A stretch of DNA of 41,904 nucleotides from Streptomyces sp. BV286 (GCF_019090165.1 NZ_JAHRIB010000006.1:1-41904); one strand, 5' to 3'; shown: positions 18,201 to 25,872, counted from the first letter of the stretch. The notes: generated from the sequence alone by a model not told the origin. Translations and numbers: made by a program.

Positions 18201-18259
18201 TGGCGGCCCGCCGGGCCGAGGCGGAGCGGCTGCTGCGGGAGACTGAGCCGGCCGCGTAG
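15230..18259 (+). CDS. Large TPR-repeat protein coupled to the HSP90 gene
   Basis: 1009 residues, cytoplasmic, no signal or transmembrane segment. The first 300 residues form an all-helical region with conserved aromatics (WVFKWVSSGMLGQPHIPL, DCHACELHDQGWWRAERG with a CxxC). From about 390 on, the chain is built of Ala/Leu/Glu-rich helix pairs of TPR type, for example residues around 585-680 (LARHLGDAEAAERAARAALA) and 730-830 (WWLGDCLTELGEHREAAEHW). An acidic, Ser/Thr/Asp tandem-repeat loop interrupts the solenoid at about 834-857. The start overlaps the HSP90 stop by 4 bases. In eukaryotes HSP90 works with TPR co-chaperones; a co-chaperone or client-adaptor role here is inference from this coupling. 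Confidence 0.88.
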   Translation: MSRPMDTGMDFETLRRAMQDNYEQPEGPARNARAEQLLAEAEKLNIPLAVIEALGHQLKVYNYSSEKDRMFVPFARLLRMWDERPEDFDEYETHSLHWVFKWVSSGMLGQPHIPLASIEKWLGEMEHRYRLAGHSERAVRSTEFTVARSIGDMARAERAYTAWLAADRDRMADCHACELHDQGWWRAERGADAEALELWRPVLEGEYTCAHEPHAVLASSLLPLLRLGRLDEARAHHLRGFRLVRPMESMRGAYADHVEFCTLTGNEARALELLAERPAYFTDSGEPRSRMDFLAVVALLADRLTALGLGAQNVPGPAGRTWTAGELAAHARVEALSLAGRFDERNGTAYVSGRVRRRMDQRPLVERLPLGVRAARTVTAAVRPVPAPAAATGPDLPALLTEARRLSEALHPESVTAWAAVAEALGDEELSARDRAEMTDHQAMGLGPEGVELFARAAELYEEAGDPGEALATRARGAYVLALSGRSKEALAAVSEPYELVLALFAEGGTGVRQAASVLVGRARILLQRVQEAAGTNGAGDGSRALAAAETAARELLALAEPEAGNDLLVASRAAEAQAMLGMLAAHSQDAERAAELLTRASEAFVAAGLPWFAVEYEARLAGLARHLGDAEAAERAARAALAHGAPYMEAAGQAQLHLQLAETLGATGRFGPAADHALEASHWADEGGEGATLGAWARHQLGGFLLRQGRWAEAAVVLESVLPELDARTHGDGALVQTRWWLGDCLTELGEHREAAEHWLRAAEIARRWPEQHDHAMLAHLAAEALGHAGLDSEAEQAYERAGDLWRSLGHVHGLIRSLRARAWIVVRADRSNGADDADHSDDTDSTDSTDSTDDGGDREAAGLDAARELMSAAVRACEAAVPEDDGARELLVTELAHTHRQFGDLVARSVPGDADDDAIRALFEEALGHIALAVSGFLSLGEDALHSRTGAELAAGRLEADLEHPGRAAARARAVLTAYAGHDDADETVAARRAEAERLLRETEPAA
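17759..17795. repeat. 9-bp tandem repeat in the TPR gene
   Basis: ACGGACAGC is repeated three times plus a partial copy, encoding Asp-Ser-Thr units inside an acidic loop of the TPR protein. Length variation between strains is likely. Confidence 0.8.
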
Positions 18260-18350
18260 CACTCGGCCGCAGGGGCCGGTCGCCGGTCGCAGGGCCGGTC
18301 GCAAGGGCCTCGCGGCCGGGGCCGTTCCCCGGCCTCGGGTCGGCGTGGCC

Positions 18351-18372
18351 GGGCGCGCGGCTCCGCGCGCCC
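18351..18372. terminator. Bidirectional terminator between convergent genes
   Basis: GGGCGCGCG pairs with CGCGCGCCC over a GCTC loop, between the convergent ends of the TPR gene (18259) and the DAK2 gene (18382). The upstream part of this 122-bp gap holds imperfect direct copies of GGCCGGTCGC. Confidence 0.65.
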
Positions 18373-18381
18373 CTCGCGGGC

Positions 18382-20166
18382 CTACTCCACGCCGATCAGC
18401 AGCAGTGCTCCCTGGCGTCCGCCCCGGTACACGACCGTGTCCACCGCCAGGTAGGACTCCCGGACGCGGGCTTCGAGGTGGGCCGCGATGGTGTCCGGGG
18501 CCTCGTCGCCGAGGACCAGGGTGACCATCTCGCCGCCCGCCGAGAGCATCCGGTTCAGGACCGCCTCGGCGGTGGCCGTGACGTCGGAGCCGATCACGGC
18601 CACGTCCCCGTCGATGAGGCCGAGGACGTCACCGGCCTGGCAGATGCCGGCCATGGTCCAGGACTGCCGTTCCGCGACCTCCACCTCGGCGTGCCGGGTC
18701 GCTCCGGCGGCCGAGGTCATCGCGACCACGTCCTCGTCGAAGCGCCTCCCGGGCTCGTGCACCGCGAGTGCGGCGATGCCCTGCACCGCGGAGCGGGTGG
18801 GGATCAGCGCGACCCTGACGCCCTCGGCCCGGGCCTGCTCGGCCGCCGCGGCAGCGGTGTGGCGCAGCTCGGCGTCGTTCGGCAGGAGCACCACCTCGAC
18901 CGCGTGGGCCCGCCGTACCGCCTCGACGAGCTCCCCGCTCGCCGGCGGCTCCCCCGGCCGGGCGAGGACGGTGGTGGCCCCGGCCTCGGCGTAGAGCCGC
19001 GCGAGACCCTCGCCGGGGACGACGGCCACGACCGCGCGCTGGGTCCTCTCCCGGACCGGCCGGGTGGTCGAACCCGTCGTGTGCGCGTCGTCCAGGCCGA
19101 AGTGCGTGATCCGGATCCGGTACGGCCGGCCGGCCTCGACGCCCGCCTCCACGGCCGCGCCCGCGTCGTCGACATGCACGTGGATGTTCCACAGGCCGTC
19201 GCCGCCGACCACGACGAGCGAGTCCCCGAGCGCGTCGAGCCGGCCGCGCAGCCGGGCCACGGCAGCGTCGTCCGCCTCCAGAAGGTAGATCACCTCGAAC
19301 GCGGGGCCGCTCTCCTTCTGTTCGGGGCCGGCCGCGCACTCCCCCGCGTCGCCCGGCTCTGCGGGCGGCTCCGTCACGGCAGCGTCCACGCGCGCGTGCG
19401 GTGCGGTCCCGTCCGGTGCGCTGCCCACGCGCGCGGGGGACGCCAGCACGGGCACCGCTCCGGCCGCGGGGGCCTCGCCGGTGAACGTTTCCACCAGTGC
19501 CGCGAGCACGGCCACGAGTCCGCGTCCGCCGGCGTCGACCACCCCGGCCCGCTCCAGGACCGCCAGCTGCCCGGGGGTCGCCGCGAGGGCCGCCCGTGCG
19601 CCCTCGTAGGCGGCCCGCGCGACCACCGCGCAGTCCCCGTCCGCGCCGGAGGCCGCGTCGGCGGCGGCCGAGGCGACGGTGAGGACCGTGCCCTCGACCG
19701 GGCGCGCGACGGCCAGCCGGGCCGCGTCGGCGGCGTGCCGCAGGGCGAGCCCCAGGCCCGGGCCGTCGGCGTGGGCGGCGTCACTGTCGGCGGCGAGCAC
19801 CTGGGACATGCCCCTCAGGAGCTGCGCGAGGATCGTCCCGGAGTTCCCCCGGGCCCCGATGAGCGCGCCGTGCGCCATGGCGTGCACGGCGTCGGCGAGC
19901 GAGGGCCGATCGGCCGCCGGCACCCCGGGGACGGCGCCGGACGCCGGGCGGGCGGCGGAAACGGTGGCGTGGCCCGCGAAGACGGCCTCGACCGCCGCGG
20001 CCGCCGATTCCACGGTCAGATAGAGGTTGGTTCCGGTGTCCCCGTCCGCGACGGGATAGACGTTGATCGCGTCGATCTCCTCGCGCGCGCGGCCGAGGGC
20101 CGCCAGCGCGAATCCGCACCAGGCACGTACCGCGGATGCGTCCAATGTCTGCGGCACCTGCGGCAC
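18382..20166 (-). CDS. DAK2-domain kinase, FakA/YloV-like
   Basis: 594 residues. The N-terminal DAK2 nucleotide-binding domain (about 1-205) has INVYPVADGDTGTNLYLT, whose Asp residues bind Mg-ATP, and GARGNSGTILAQLLRGM. The middle and C-terminal domains (from about 295) match the FakA/YloV layout, with LVVVGGDGLWNIHVHVDD and a long dinucleotide-fold-like C-terminal half. In Firmicutes FakA phosphorylates fatty acids carried by FakB (DegV family); no DegV gene is in this window. The GTG at 20166 is supported by AAGGAGG 5 bases upstream; longer open frame is non-coding. Divergent from rpmB, an arrangement also found in Bacillus and mycobacteria, with recG further along the same strand. Confidence 0.93.
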   Translation of the reverse strand: MPQVPQTLDASAVRAWCGFALAALGRAREEIDAINVYPVADGDTGTNLYLTVESAAAAVEAVFAGHATVSAARPASGAVPGVPAADRPSLADAVHAMAHGALIGARGNSGTILAQLLRGMSQVLAADSDAAHADGPGLGLALRHAADAARLAVARPVEGTVLTVASAAADAASGADGDCAVVARAAYEGARAALAATPGQLAVLERAGVVDAGGRGLVAVLAALVETFTGEAPAAGAVPVLASPARVGSAPDGTAPHARVDAAVTEPPAEPGDAGECAAGPEQKESGPAFEVIYLLEADDAAVARLRGRLDALGDSLVVVGGDGLWNIHVHVDDAGAAVEAGVEAGRPYRIRITHFGLDDAHTTGSTTRPVRERTQRAVVAVVPGEGLARLYAEAGATTVLARPGEPPASGELVEAVRRAHAVEVVLLPNDAELRHTAAAAAEQARAEGVRVALIPTRSAVQGIAALAVHEPGRRFDEDVVAMTSAAGATRHAEVEVAERQSWTMAGICQAGDVLGLIDGDVAVIGSDVTATAEAVLNRMLSAGGEMVTLVLGDEAPDTIAAHLEARVRESYLAVDTVVYRGGRQGALLLIGVE

Positions 20167-20414
20167 CTGCGCCTCCTTGAGCAGCCGAATCCCGGACGCA
20201 GCGTAGACCCGGAGCGGGTTTCCGCCGGAAGAGGGCCGGGGCGGTCGCCCACCCCGGCCATGGTAGTTTCGTTGTACGGACGCAGTCGTTGTATGCTGCT
20301 CCGGTTGCCCGATCTCATCGGGCCTTCCCCCTGGCACCGCCACTCAGATCCTAGATCTTGATCTCGGCATGCCGGGATCAACCGTAAGAGCATCTGAAGT
20401 CTTTGGAGTGACCC

Positions 20415-20600
20415 GTGGCTGCCAACTGCGACGTCTGTGGCAAGGGGCCGAGCTTCGGCAACAACATCTCGCACTCTCACCGCCGTACGTCCCGTCGCTG
20501 GAACCCGAACATCCAGCGCGTCCGTACCGTGATGGGCGGGACGCCGAAGCGCGTGAACGCTTGCACCTCTTGCATCAAGGCCGGCAAGGTTTCGCGCTGA
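20415..20600 (+). CDS. rpmB: Ribosomal protein bL28, zinc-binding form
   Basis: 61 residues of the 50S subunit protein bL28, starting [20 protein letters not shown]. Two CxxC pairs, CDVC at 5-8 and CTSC at 50-53, make it the zinc-binding (C+) form. GTG start with GGAG 6 bases upstream. It is monocistronic, ended by a T-tailed hairpin at 20639-20672, and shares a 248-bp divergent upstream region with the DAK2 gene. Confidence 0.98.
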   Translation: MAANCDVCGKGPSFGNNISHSHRRTSRRWNPNIQRVRTVMGGTPKRVNACTSCIKAGKVSR

Positions 20601-20638
20601 CGTTCTGCCAGCGCGCGGCCACTGCTGGTTCGCTGCTC

Positions 20639-20672
20639 AAAGCCGGTCCACCTCGCGGTGTGCCGGCTTTTT
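20639..20672 (+). terminator. Rho-independent terminator of rpmB
   Basis: AAAGCCGG pairs with CCGGCTTT, with an inner CACC/GGTG stem, and is followed by a run of five T. It may also end thiD transcripts from the other side. Confidence 0.8.
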
Positions 20673-20735
20673 GCTGTGCTCGGACGCGGGGACGACCGCA
20701 GTCGCGTCCCGGCACGCGAGCGGGCGCGTAAACGC

Positions 20736-21554
20736 TTACGTGCCCTTGGTCCCGGAGCTGCGGGCCGCCCTGAACCGCCACCCGTGATCCACCGGCCCGA
20801 TCCCGCCCCCGAGGGCGAATCCGGCCTCGATCGCCCCGGTGACGTACTCCTTCGCCGCCACGACCGCCTCCGGCACCGCCGCTCCCTTCGCGAGCTGCGA
20901 AGCGATCGCGCTCGCGAGCGTGCACCCCGTGCCGTGGGTGTGGCGGTTGTCGAGCCGGGGCGCTCGCAGCCAGAGCTCCTCGGAGCCGTCGGTGAGGAAG
21001 TCCACGGCGTCCCCGCGCAGGTGACCGCCCTTGATCAGCACCCAGGCGGGCCCGTACGCGAGCACGGCCGCCGCCGCCCGCCGCATCCCGTCCTCCGACT
21101 CGACCCGTACGCCCGTCAGCTGGGCCACCTCGTCGAGGTTCGGCGTCGCCACCGTGGCCACGGGCAGCAGCTTGGTCCGTACGGAGTCCAGCGCGGACGG
21201 GGCGAGCAGGGAGTCGCCGTGCTTGGAGACACCGACCGGGTCGACGACGGCGGGCGCGTCGGTGCCGCCGATCAACTCGGCGACGGTCTCGGCGAGTTCG
21301 GCGGAGGAGAGCATGCCGGTCTTGACCGCCTGCACGCCGATGTCGTCCACCACACTGCGGTACTGGGCGCGCACCGCCTCCACCGGCAGCTCCCAGGCAC
21401 CCTGCACACCGAGGGAGTTCTGCGCGGTGACGGCGGTGAGCACACTCATGCCGTGCACGCCCAGCGCGAGCATGGTCTTCAGGTCTGCCTGGATCCCGGC
21501 CCCACCACCGGAGTCGGAACCCGCGACCGTCAGCACCCGGGGCGGGGCGCTCAT
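20736..21554 (-). CDS. thiD: Hydroxymethylpyrimidine (phosphate) kinase ThiD
   Basis: 272-residue ribokinase-fold enzyme that phosphorylates HMP to HMP-P and HMP-PP for thiamine diphosphate synthesis. Seen: [20 protein letters not shown] at the N-terminus with the substrate-binding [20 protein letters not shown], the ATP site VLIKGGHL, and the anion-hole/catalytic motif [13 protein letters not shown] near 211-223. ATG start overlaps the thiL stop (ATGA), so it is translated by coupling after thiL. Both genes act late in the thiamine pathway. No TPP riboswitch is visible upstream of the pair. Confidence 0.97.
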   Translation of the reverse strand: MSAPPRVLTVAGSDSGGGAGIQADLKTMLALGVHGMSVLTAVTAQNSLGVQGAWELPVEAVRAQYRSVVDDIGVQAVKTGMLSSAELAETVAELIGGTDAPAVVDPVGVSKHGDSLLAPSALDSVRTKLLPVATVATPNLDEVAQLTGVRVESEDGMRRAAAAVLAYGPAWVLIKGGHLRGDAVDFLTDGSEELWLRAPRLDNRHTHGTGCTLASAIASQLAKGAAVPEAVVAAKEYVTGAIEAGFALGGGIGPVDHGWRFRAARSSGTKGT

Positions 21555-22516
21555 GACTCGATGTCCCCGAAGTGGTCCCAGCCGCCCTTGCTGGTCCACG
21601 GCGCTCCGTCGACCGTGACCTGCGGCAGCGCCGAGGGGTTGAGGACCTCGCCGATCACCTTCCACCGGGCGGGCAGCTTCACGTCGGCCGGGAAGGTCGC
21701 GACGATCGCGTGGTCCTCGCCGCCGGTGAGCACCCACTGGATCGGGTCGACGCCGACGGCCTGCCCGATGTCGTTCATCTGCGTGGGGATGTCGACGGCA
21801 CCCGAGCGGACGTCGATGCGCACCTTGCTGGCCTCCGCGATGTGCCCGAGGTCGGCGATCAGCCCGTCGCTGACGTCCGTCATGGAGGTCGCGCCGAGTC
21901 CGGCGGCCGCGGGACCCGCGTGGTACGGCGGTTCCGGGCGCCGGTGGGCCTCGACGAAGGCCCGCGGTGAGCGGAAGCCCCGGGAGAGCACGGCGTGCCC
22001 GGCCGCGGACCAGCCCAGCCAGCCCGTCACGGCCACCACGTCGCCGGGCTGCGCGCCGGCGCGGGTCACCGGCTCGTGGTTGCGCAGATCGCCGAGCGCG
22101 GTGATCGCCACGGTGATCGTGTCGCCGCGTACGACGTCGCCGCCGACCACGGCCGCACCGGCGACCTGGCACTCGTCGCGGATGCCGTCCATCAGCTCGG
22201 AGGGCCAGGTGGCGGGCAGCTCGGCCGGCACGACCAGGCCGAGCAGCAGCGCGGTCGGCACGGCGCCCATGGCGGCGATGTCCGCGAGGTTCTGCGCGGC
22301 CGCCTTGCGCCCGACGTCGTACGCCGTGGACCAGTCGCGCCGGAAGTGCCGCCCCTCCAGGAGGATGTCAGTGCTGGCCACGACCCTGCGGTCGGGGGCG
22401 GCCACCACTGCGGCGTCGTCGCCCGGCCCGACGCGTACCGCCGGGGTGGTGGTGAGCCGTGAGGTGAGCTCCTTGATGAGCCCGAACTCCCCCAACTCGC
22501 CCACGGTTCCCTTCAC
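21551..22516 (-). CDS. thiL: Thiamine-monophosphate kinase ThiL
   Basis: 321 residues; converts thiamine phosphate to thiamine diphosphate with ATP. The AIR-synthase-like fold shows [63 protein letters not shown] and [15 protein letters not shown], all conserved metal- or nucleotide-binding segments. Start: GTG at 22516 ([13 protein letters not shown]). A second in-frame GTG four codons on (22504) has AAGGGA just upstream and could be the real start. First gene of the thiL-thiD pair, divergent from the RAM-domain gene. Confidence 0.96.
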   Translation of the reverse strand: MKGTVGELGEFGLIKELTSRLTTTPAVRVGPGDDAAVVAAPDRRVVASTDILLEGRHFRRDWSTAYDVGRKAAAQNLADIAAMGAVPTALLLGLVVPAELPATWPSELMDGIRDECQVAGAAVVGGDVVRGDTITVAITALGDLRNHEPVTRAGAQPGDVVAVTGWLGWSAAGHAVLSRGFRSPRAFVEAHRRPEPPYHAGPAAAGLGATSMTDVSDGLIADLGHIAEASKVRIDVRSGAVDIPTQMNDIGQAVGVDPIQWVLTGGEDHAIVATFPADVKLPARWKVIGEVLNPSALPQVTVDGAPWTSKGGWDHFGDIES

Positions 22517-22603
22517 CGAGTCTCACCTGTTCCCTTCGTGCACATGAACCGAGTCGTCTCCTGCTGTTCCTGCGCCCGGTCGCGGGCGGTCCCCGACCTC
22601 GGT

Positions 22604-22620
22604 ACGGTCGAGTCGACCGT
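22604..22620. promoter_or_regulatory. Perfect inverted repeat, operator candidate
   Basis: ACGGTCGA and TCGACCGT flank a single G, giving a perfect 8-1-8 dyad in the 233-bp divergent region between thiL and the RAM-domain gene. No T tract follows, so an operator is more likely than a terminator. The binding protein is unknown. Confidence 0.5.
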
Positions 22621-22749
22621 CAACCAGCGCGCTCCGTATACCCCAACGCGTAAGCCCCGCCCCCCGCGGGTCTCCCCGCGGTACGCGGCGACGCGATACC
22701 GTGGCGTTCCTTTTCCCCACATGATCCTCGTGGCCGCCCTGGAGGTTCC

Positions 22750-22983
22750 GTGGTACAGGCGTACATCCTGATCCAGACGGAGGTCGGCAAGGCGTCGACC
22801 GTCGCCGACACGATCAGCAAGATTTCGGGGGTGATCCAGGCCGAGGACGTGACAGGGCCCTACGACGTGATCGTGCGGGCCCAGGCCGACACGGTGGACG
22901 AGCTCGGCCGCCTGGTGGTCGCGAAGGTCCAGCAAGTGGACGGCATCACCCGTACCCTGACCTGCCCGGTCGTGCACCTGTAG
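22750..22983 (+). CDS. Stand-alone RAM (Lrp/AsnC effector) domain protein
   Basis: 77 residues forming only the ligand-binding RAM domain of Lrp/AsnC regulators: AYILIQTEVGKASTVADTI, then GVIQAEDVTGPYDVIVRAQA and the last strand GITRTLTCPVV. There is no helix-turn-helix. Proteins of this kind oligomerise and bind amino acids; they may modulate full-length Lrp regulators. GTG start with GGAGG 7 bases upstream. The DUF3515 gene follows 20 bases later. Confidence 0.93.
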   Translation: MVQAYILIQTEVGKASTVADTISKISGVIQAEDVTGPYDVIVRAQADTVDELGRLVVAKVQQVDGITRTLTCPVVHL

Positions 22984-22991
22984 CCCCCGTC

Positions 22992-22997
22992 TACCCT
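22992..22997 (+). promoter_or_regulatory. Putative -10 of leaderless DUF3515 transcript
   Basis: TACCCT ends 6 bases before the GTG at 23004. There is no Shine-Dalgarno sequence in the 20-base gap after the RAM-domain gene, so a separate leaderless message is plausible beside read-through. Confidence 0.4.
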
Positions 22998-23003
22998 GGG
23001 CCG

Positions 23004-23513
23004 GTGGACTTCTTCCGTCACCGGCGTGCTTCTTTCATCGGGTCGCCCGCCCTCGTCCTGCTGATCGCTGCCACGGGCTGCTCCCCAGCAGACGACAACG
23101 CATCGGCTGCGGTTCCCAGTCCGGGCACCAGGGCCACCAAGCTGTGTCAGAACCTGGACAAGTCGTTGCCACGGAAGGTGGACGGCCTCGACCGGGAGGA
23201 TCCCGAGCCCCGGTCGGCGCTGACCGCGGGCTGGGGAAGCCCGGCGATCATACTGCGCTGCGGCGTGTCGCGGCCCGCGAAGATGGTCGACCCCAAGGTG
23301 GCCGTCGGGAGCGATCCCGATGCCATCGGGGGTGGCGTGAACGGGGTCGGGTGGCTGATGGAGGAGCAGGGGGACGGAGTGACTCGCTTCACCTCCGCCC
23401 GGCGGAGCGTGTACGTCGAGGTGACCGTGCCCTCCGGGCGGGACACGTCCTCCGTGCTGGTCGATCTGGCCGGGGCCATCAAGAAGGCGGTCCCTGTGGG
23501 GATCGCGGACTGA
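23004..23513 (+). CDS. DUF3515 lipoprotein
   Basis: 169 residues. A short N-terminus with basic residues (FRHRRASF) precedes a hydrophobic stretch ending in the lipobox LIAATGC, so the mature protein should be lipid-anchored at Cys26 outside the membrane. The rest is the DUF3515 domain, with ATKLCQNLDKSLPRKVDGL and WGSPAIILRCGV, whose two Cys could pair. Function is unknown; an orthologue sits beside ddlA in mycobacteria as I recall. It is convergent with ddlA. Confidence 0.88.
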   Translation: MDFFRHRRASFIGSPALVLLIAATGCSPADDNASAAVPSPGTRATKLCQNLDKSLPRKVDGLDREDPEPRSALTAGWGSPAIILRCGVSRPAKMVDPKVAVGSDPDAIGGGVNGVGWLMEEQGDGVTRFTSARRSVYVEVTVPSGRDTSSVLVDLAGAIKKAVPVGIAD

Positions 23514-23550
23514 TGGCCGCGGCCGGACCGTTGCCGGGTGCGGGAGCGCC

Positions 23551-23587
23551 GTGGCTGGTCGCGCAGTTCCCGGCGCCCCTGCGGGGC
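23551..23587. repeat. Streptomycete intergenic repeat with small hairpin
   Basis: GGTCGCGCAGTTCC followed by GCGCCCCTGCGGGGC resembles a sequence that recurs in gaps at gene ends in Streptomyces chromosomes. GCCCC/GGGGC forms the hairpin. It lies between the convergent DUF3515 gene and ddlA and may serve as a terminator. Confidence 0.5.
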
Positions 23588-23592
23588 ACGTC

Positions 23593-24750
23593 CTACCGCA
23601 GGCCCGTCCGCCTGCGCAGCGCCGCCTGGATCAGGCGGTCCACCAGCTCCGGGTAGGACACTCCCGTCGCCTCCCACATCTTGGGGTACATGGAGATCGG
23701 CGTGAAGCCGGGCATCGTGTTGATCTCGTTGATCACGAACTCGCCGTCCTCGGTGAGGAAGAAGTCCGCGCGGACGAGACCTTCGCAGGAGGCGGCCTCG
23801 AAGGCGTCGACGGCGAGGCGCCTGACCTCGGCGGTCTGCTCGGGCGTCAGCGGGGCGGGCACGATGCCCGGGGTCGAGTCGATGTACTTCGCCTCGAAGT
23901 CGTAGTACGCGTGCGACTGCACCGGCGGGATCTCGGCCGGTACCGAGGCCCGGGGGCCGTCCTCGAACTCCAGGACCCCGCACTCGATCTCCCGGCCGCG
24001 CAGCAGCGCCTCCACGAGGATCTTCGGGTCGTGGTGCCGGGCCGCCGCGATCGCCTCGTCGAGACCGGACAGGTCGTCGACCTTGGTGATGCCGATCGAC
24101 GAGCCCGCGCGCGCGGGCTTCACGAAGAGCGGCCAGCCGTGCTCCCCGGCGAAGTCGATGATCTTCTTCCGGGACGCCGACTCGTCCTGCTCCCACTCAC
24201 GGGGACGGATCACCACGTACGGGCCGACGGGCAGCCCGAAGGAGGTGAACACCCGCTTCATGTACTCCTTGTCCTGGCCGACCGCCGAGGCGAGCACACC
24301 GGACCCGACGTACGGGACGCCGGAGAGCTCCAGCAGGCCCTGGAGGGTGCCGTCCTCGCCGTACGGGCCGTGCAGCACCGGGAAGACGACGTCGACCTCG
24401 CCGAGCGCCTTGGGCACCGAACCGGGCTCGCTGTAGACCACTTCACGGTTGGCGGGGTCGACGGGCAGGATCACGCCGCCCTCGTCCGACTCCGCGAGCT
24501 GCTCGACGTTCGGCTGGCGCCGGTCGACGATCGCCATCCGCTCCGGGTCGTCCGCGGTGAGCGCCCAGCGGCCGTCCTGAGTGATGCCGATCGGCAGTAC
24601 GTCGTACTTCGTACGGTCGATGGCACGCAGGACCGCGCCGGCGGTGACCACGGAGATTCCGTGTTCGGAGCTGCGGCCGCCGAACACGACGGCCACGCGC
24701 GGCTTGCGGAGCTGCTGCTCGGTGTTCTGGGGGAGGTTCTCGGTGCTCAT
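23593..24750 (-). CDS. ddlA: D-alanine--D-alanine ligase
   Basis: 385-residue ATP-grasp ligase that makes the D-Ala-D-Ala dipeptide of peptidoglycan. Seen: VAVVFGGRSSEHGISVVTAG at the N-terminus, VFPVLHGPYGEDGTLQG with the substrate-binding His/Tyr loop, FVKPARAGSSIGITKV for ATP binding, and EINTMPGFTPISMYPKMWEA with the metal-binding Glu/Asn. The Tyr of the GPYGED loop takes the place typical of D-Ala-D-Ala ligases; the D-Ala-D-Lac type is not indicated. ATG start; TACTCT 9 bases before it could be a -10. gpsA is upstream on the same strand, separated by 102 bases with a hairpin. Confidence 0.97.
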   Translation of the reverse strand: MSTENLPQNTEQQLRKPRVAVVFGGRSSEHGISVVTAGAVLRAIDRTKYDVLPIGITQDGRWALTADDPERMAIVDRRQPNVEQLAESDEGGVILPVDPANREVVYSEPGSVPKALGEVDVVFPVLHGPYGEDGTLQGLLELSGVPYVGSGVLASAVGQDKEYMKRVFTSFGLPVGPYVVIRPREWEQDESASRKKIIDFAGEHGWPLFVKPARAGSSIGITKVDDLSGLDEAIAAARHHDPKILVEALLRGREIECGVLEFEDGPRASVPAEIPPVQSHAYYDFEAKYIDSTPGIVPAPLTPEQTAEVRRLAVDAFEAASCEGLVRADFFLTEDGEFVINEINTMPGFTPISMYPKMWEATGVSYPELVDRLIQAALRRRTGLR

Positions 24751-24806
24751 ATCGGGTTGAGAGTACCCGTTGGTACGGCGCTGAGTCAGCGTCCGTGGGC
24801 CCCCGT

Positions 24807-24837
24807 CGCTGAGCGTCGCGCGGCCGGTCGCTCAGCG
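24807..24837 (-). terminator. Hairpin between gpsA and ddlA
   Basis: CGCTGAGCG and CGCTCAGCG form a perfect 9-bp stem over a 13-base loop, 16 bases after the gpsA stop. More partial copies of GCTCAGCG lie nearby. Likely gpsA terminator or attenuator. Confidence 0.5.
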
Positions 24838-24852
24838 TCGCCCGGGCCCCGC

Positions 24853-25872
24853 TCAGCGCCGTTCGGGCTTGGCGCTGCGGGACATCATCTCCTTGAGGGC
24901 GACGACCGGCGGCTTGCCGTCGTGGACGATGTCGACGACGGTCTCCGTGATGGGCATGTCGACGCCGTGCCGGCGCCCCAAGTCCAGCACGGACTCACAG
25001 GACTTGACGCCCTCGGCGGTCTGCTTGGTGACGGCGATGGTCTCCTGGAGGGTCATGCCCCTGCCGAGGTTGGTGCCGAAGGTGTGGTTGCGCGAGAGCG
25101 GCGAGGAGCAGGTCGCCACGAGGTCACCGAGGCCCGCGAGCCCGGAGAACGTCAGAGGGTCGGCGCCCATCGCGAGGCCGAGCCGGGTCGTCTCCGCCAA
25201 CCCCCGTGTGATGAGGGACCCCTTGGCGTTGTCGCCGAGGCCCATGCCGTCCGCGATGCCGACGGCGAGACCGATGACGTTCTTGACGGCGCCGCCGAGT
25301 TCGCAGCCGACCACGTCGGTGTTGGTGTACGGGCGGAAGTACGGGGTGTGGCAGGCGGCCTGCAGTCGCTGGGCCACGGCCTCGTCGGTGCACGCGACGA
25401 CGGCGGCGGCCGGCATGCGGGCGGCGATCTCACGGGCCAGGTTGGGGCCGGTGACCACGGCGATCCGGTCGGCGCCGACCTTGGCGACGTCCTCGACGAC
25501 CTCGCTCATCCGCATCGCCGAACCGAGTTCGACGCCCTTCATGAGGGAGACGAGGACCGTGCCGGGAGCAAGAAGTGACGTCCACTGCGCCAGGTTCCCG
25601 CGCAGCGTCTGCGAAGGCACCGCCAGCACCGTGAAGTCGGCGTCATGGGCGGCCTCGGCGGCGTCCGTGGTGGCCCGCAGGTTCTCCGGGAGTTCGATGC
25701 CCGGCAGGTAGTCGGGGTTCGTGTGTGTGGAGTTGACCGCTTCGGCGAGTTCGGCCCGCCGTCCCCACAGCGTCACGTCGCACCCGGCGTCGGCGAGGAC
25801 CATGCCGAAGGCCGTTCCCCACGATCCGGTCCCGAAGACGGCCGCCTTGACGGGCTTGCCGGATGTCGTCAC
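24853..25872 (-). CDS. gpsA: Glycerol-3-phosphate dehydrogenase [NAD(P)+]
   Basis: 339 residues; reduces dihydroxyacetone phosphate to sn-glycerol-3-phosphate, the phospholipid backbone. The dinucleotide fold opens with AAVFGTGSWGTAFGMVLADA; PSQTLRGNL, VSLMKGVE, VVTGPNLAREIA and GAVKNVIGLAVGIADGMGLG (catalytic Lys) follow in the expected order. GTG start overlaps the plsC stop (GTGA), so it is coupled to plsC. The pair feeds glycerolipid synthesis: GpsA supplies the acceptor that acyltransferases use. Confidence 0.97.
   Translation of the reverse strand: MTTSGKPVKAAVFGTGSWGTAFGMVLADAGCDVTLWGRRAELAEAVNSTHTNPDYLPGIELPENLRATTDAAEAAHDADFTVLAVPSQTLRGNLAQWTSLLAPGTVLVSLMKGVELGSAMRMSEVVEDVAKVGADRIAVVTGPNLAREIAARMPAAAVVACTDEAVAQRLQAACHTPYFRPYTNTDVVGCELGGAVKNVIGLAVGIADGMGLGDNAKGSLITRGLAETTRLGLAMGADPLTFSGLAGLGDLVATCSSPLSRNHTFGTNLGRGMTLQETIAVTKQTAEGVKSCESVLDLGRRHGVDMPITETVVDIVHDGKPPVVALKEMMSRSAKPERR

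Noticed and set aside
22517..22749. Possible TPP riboswitch upstream of thiL-thiD
   Set aside because: No thi-box sequence (CUGAGA with ACYUGA) is present on the minus strand here.
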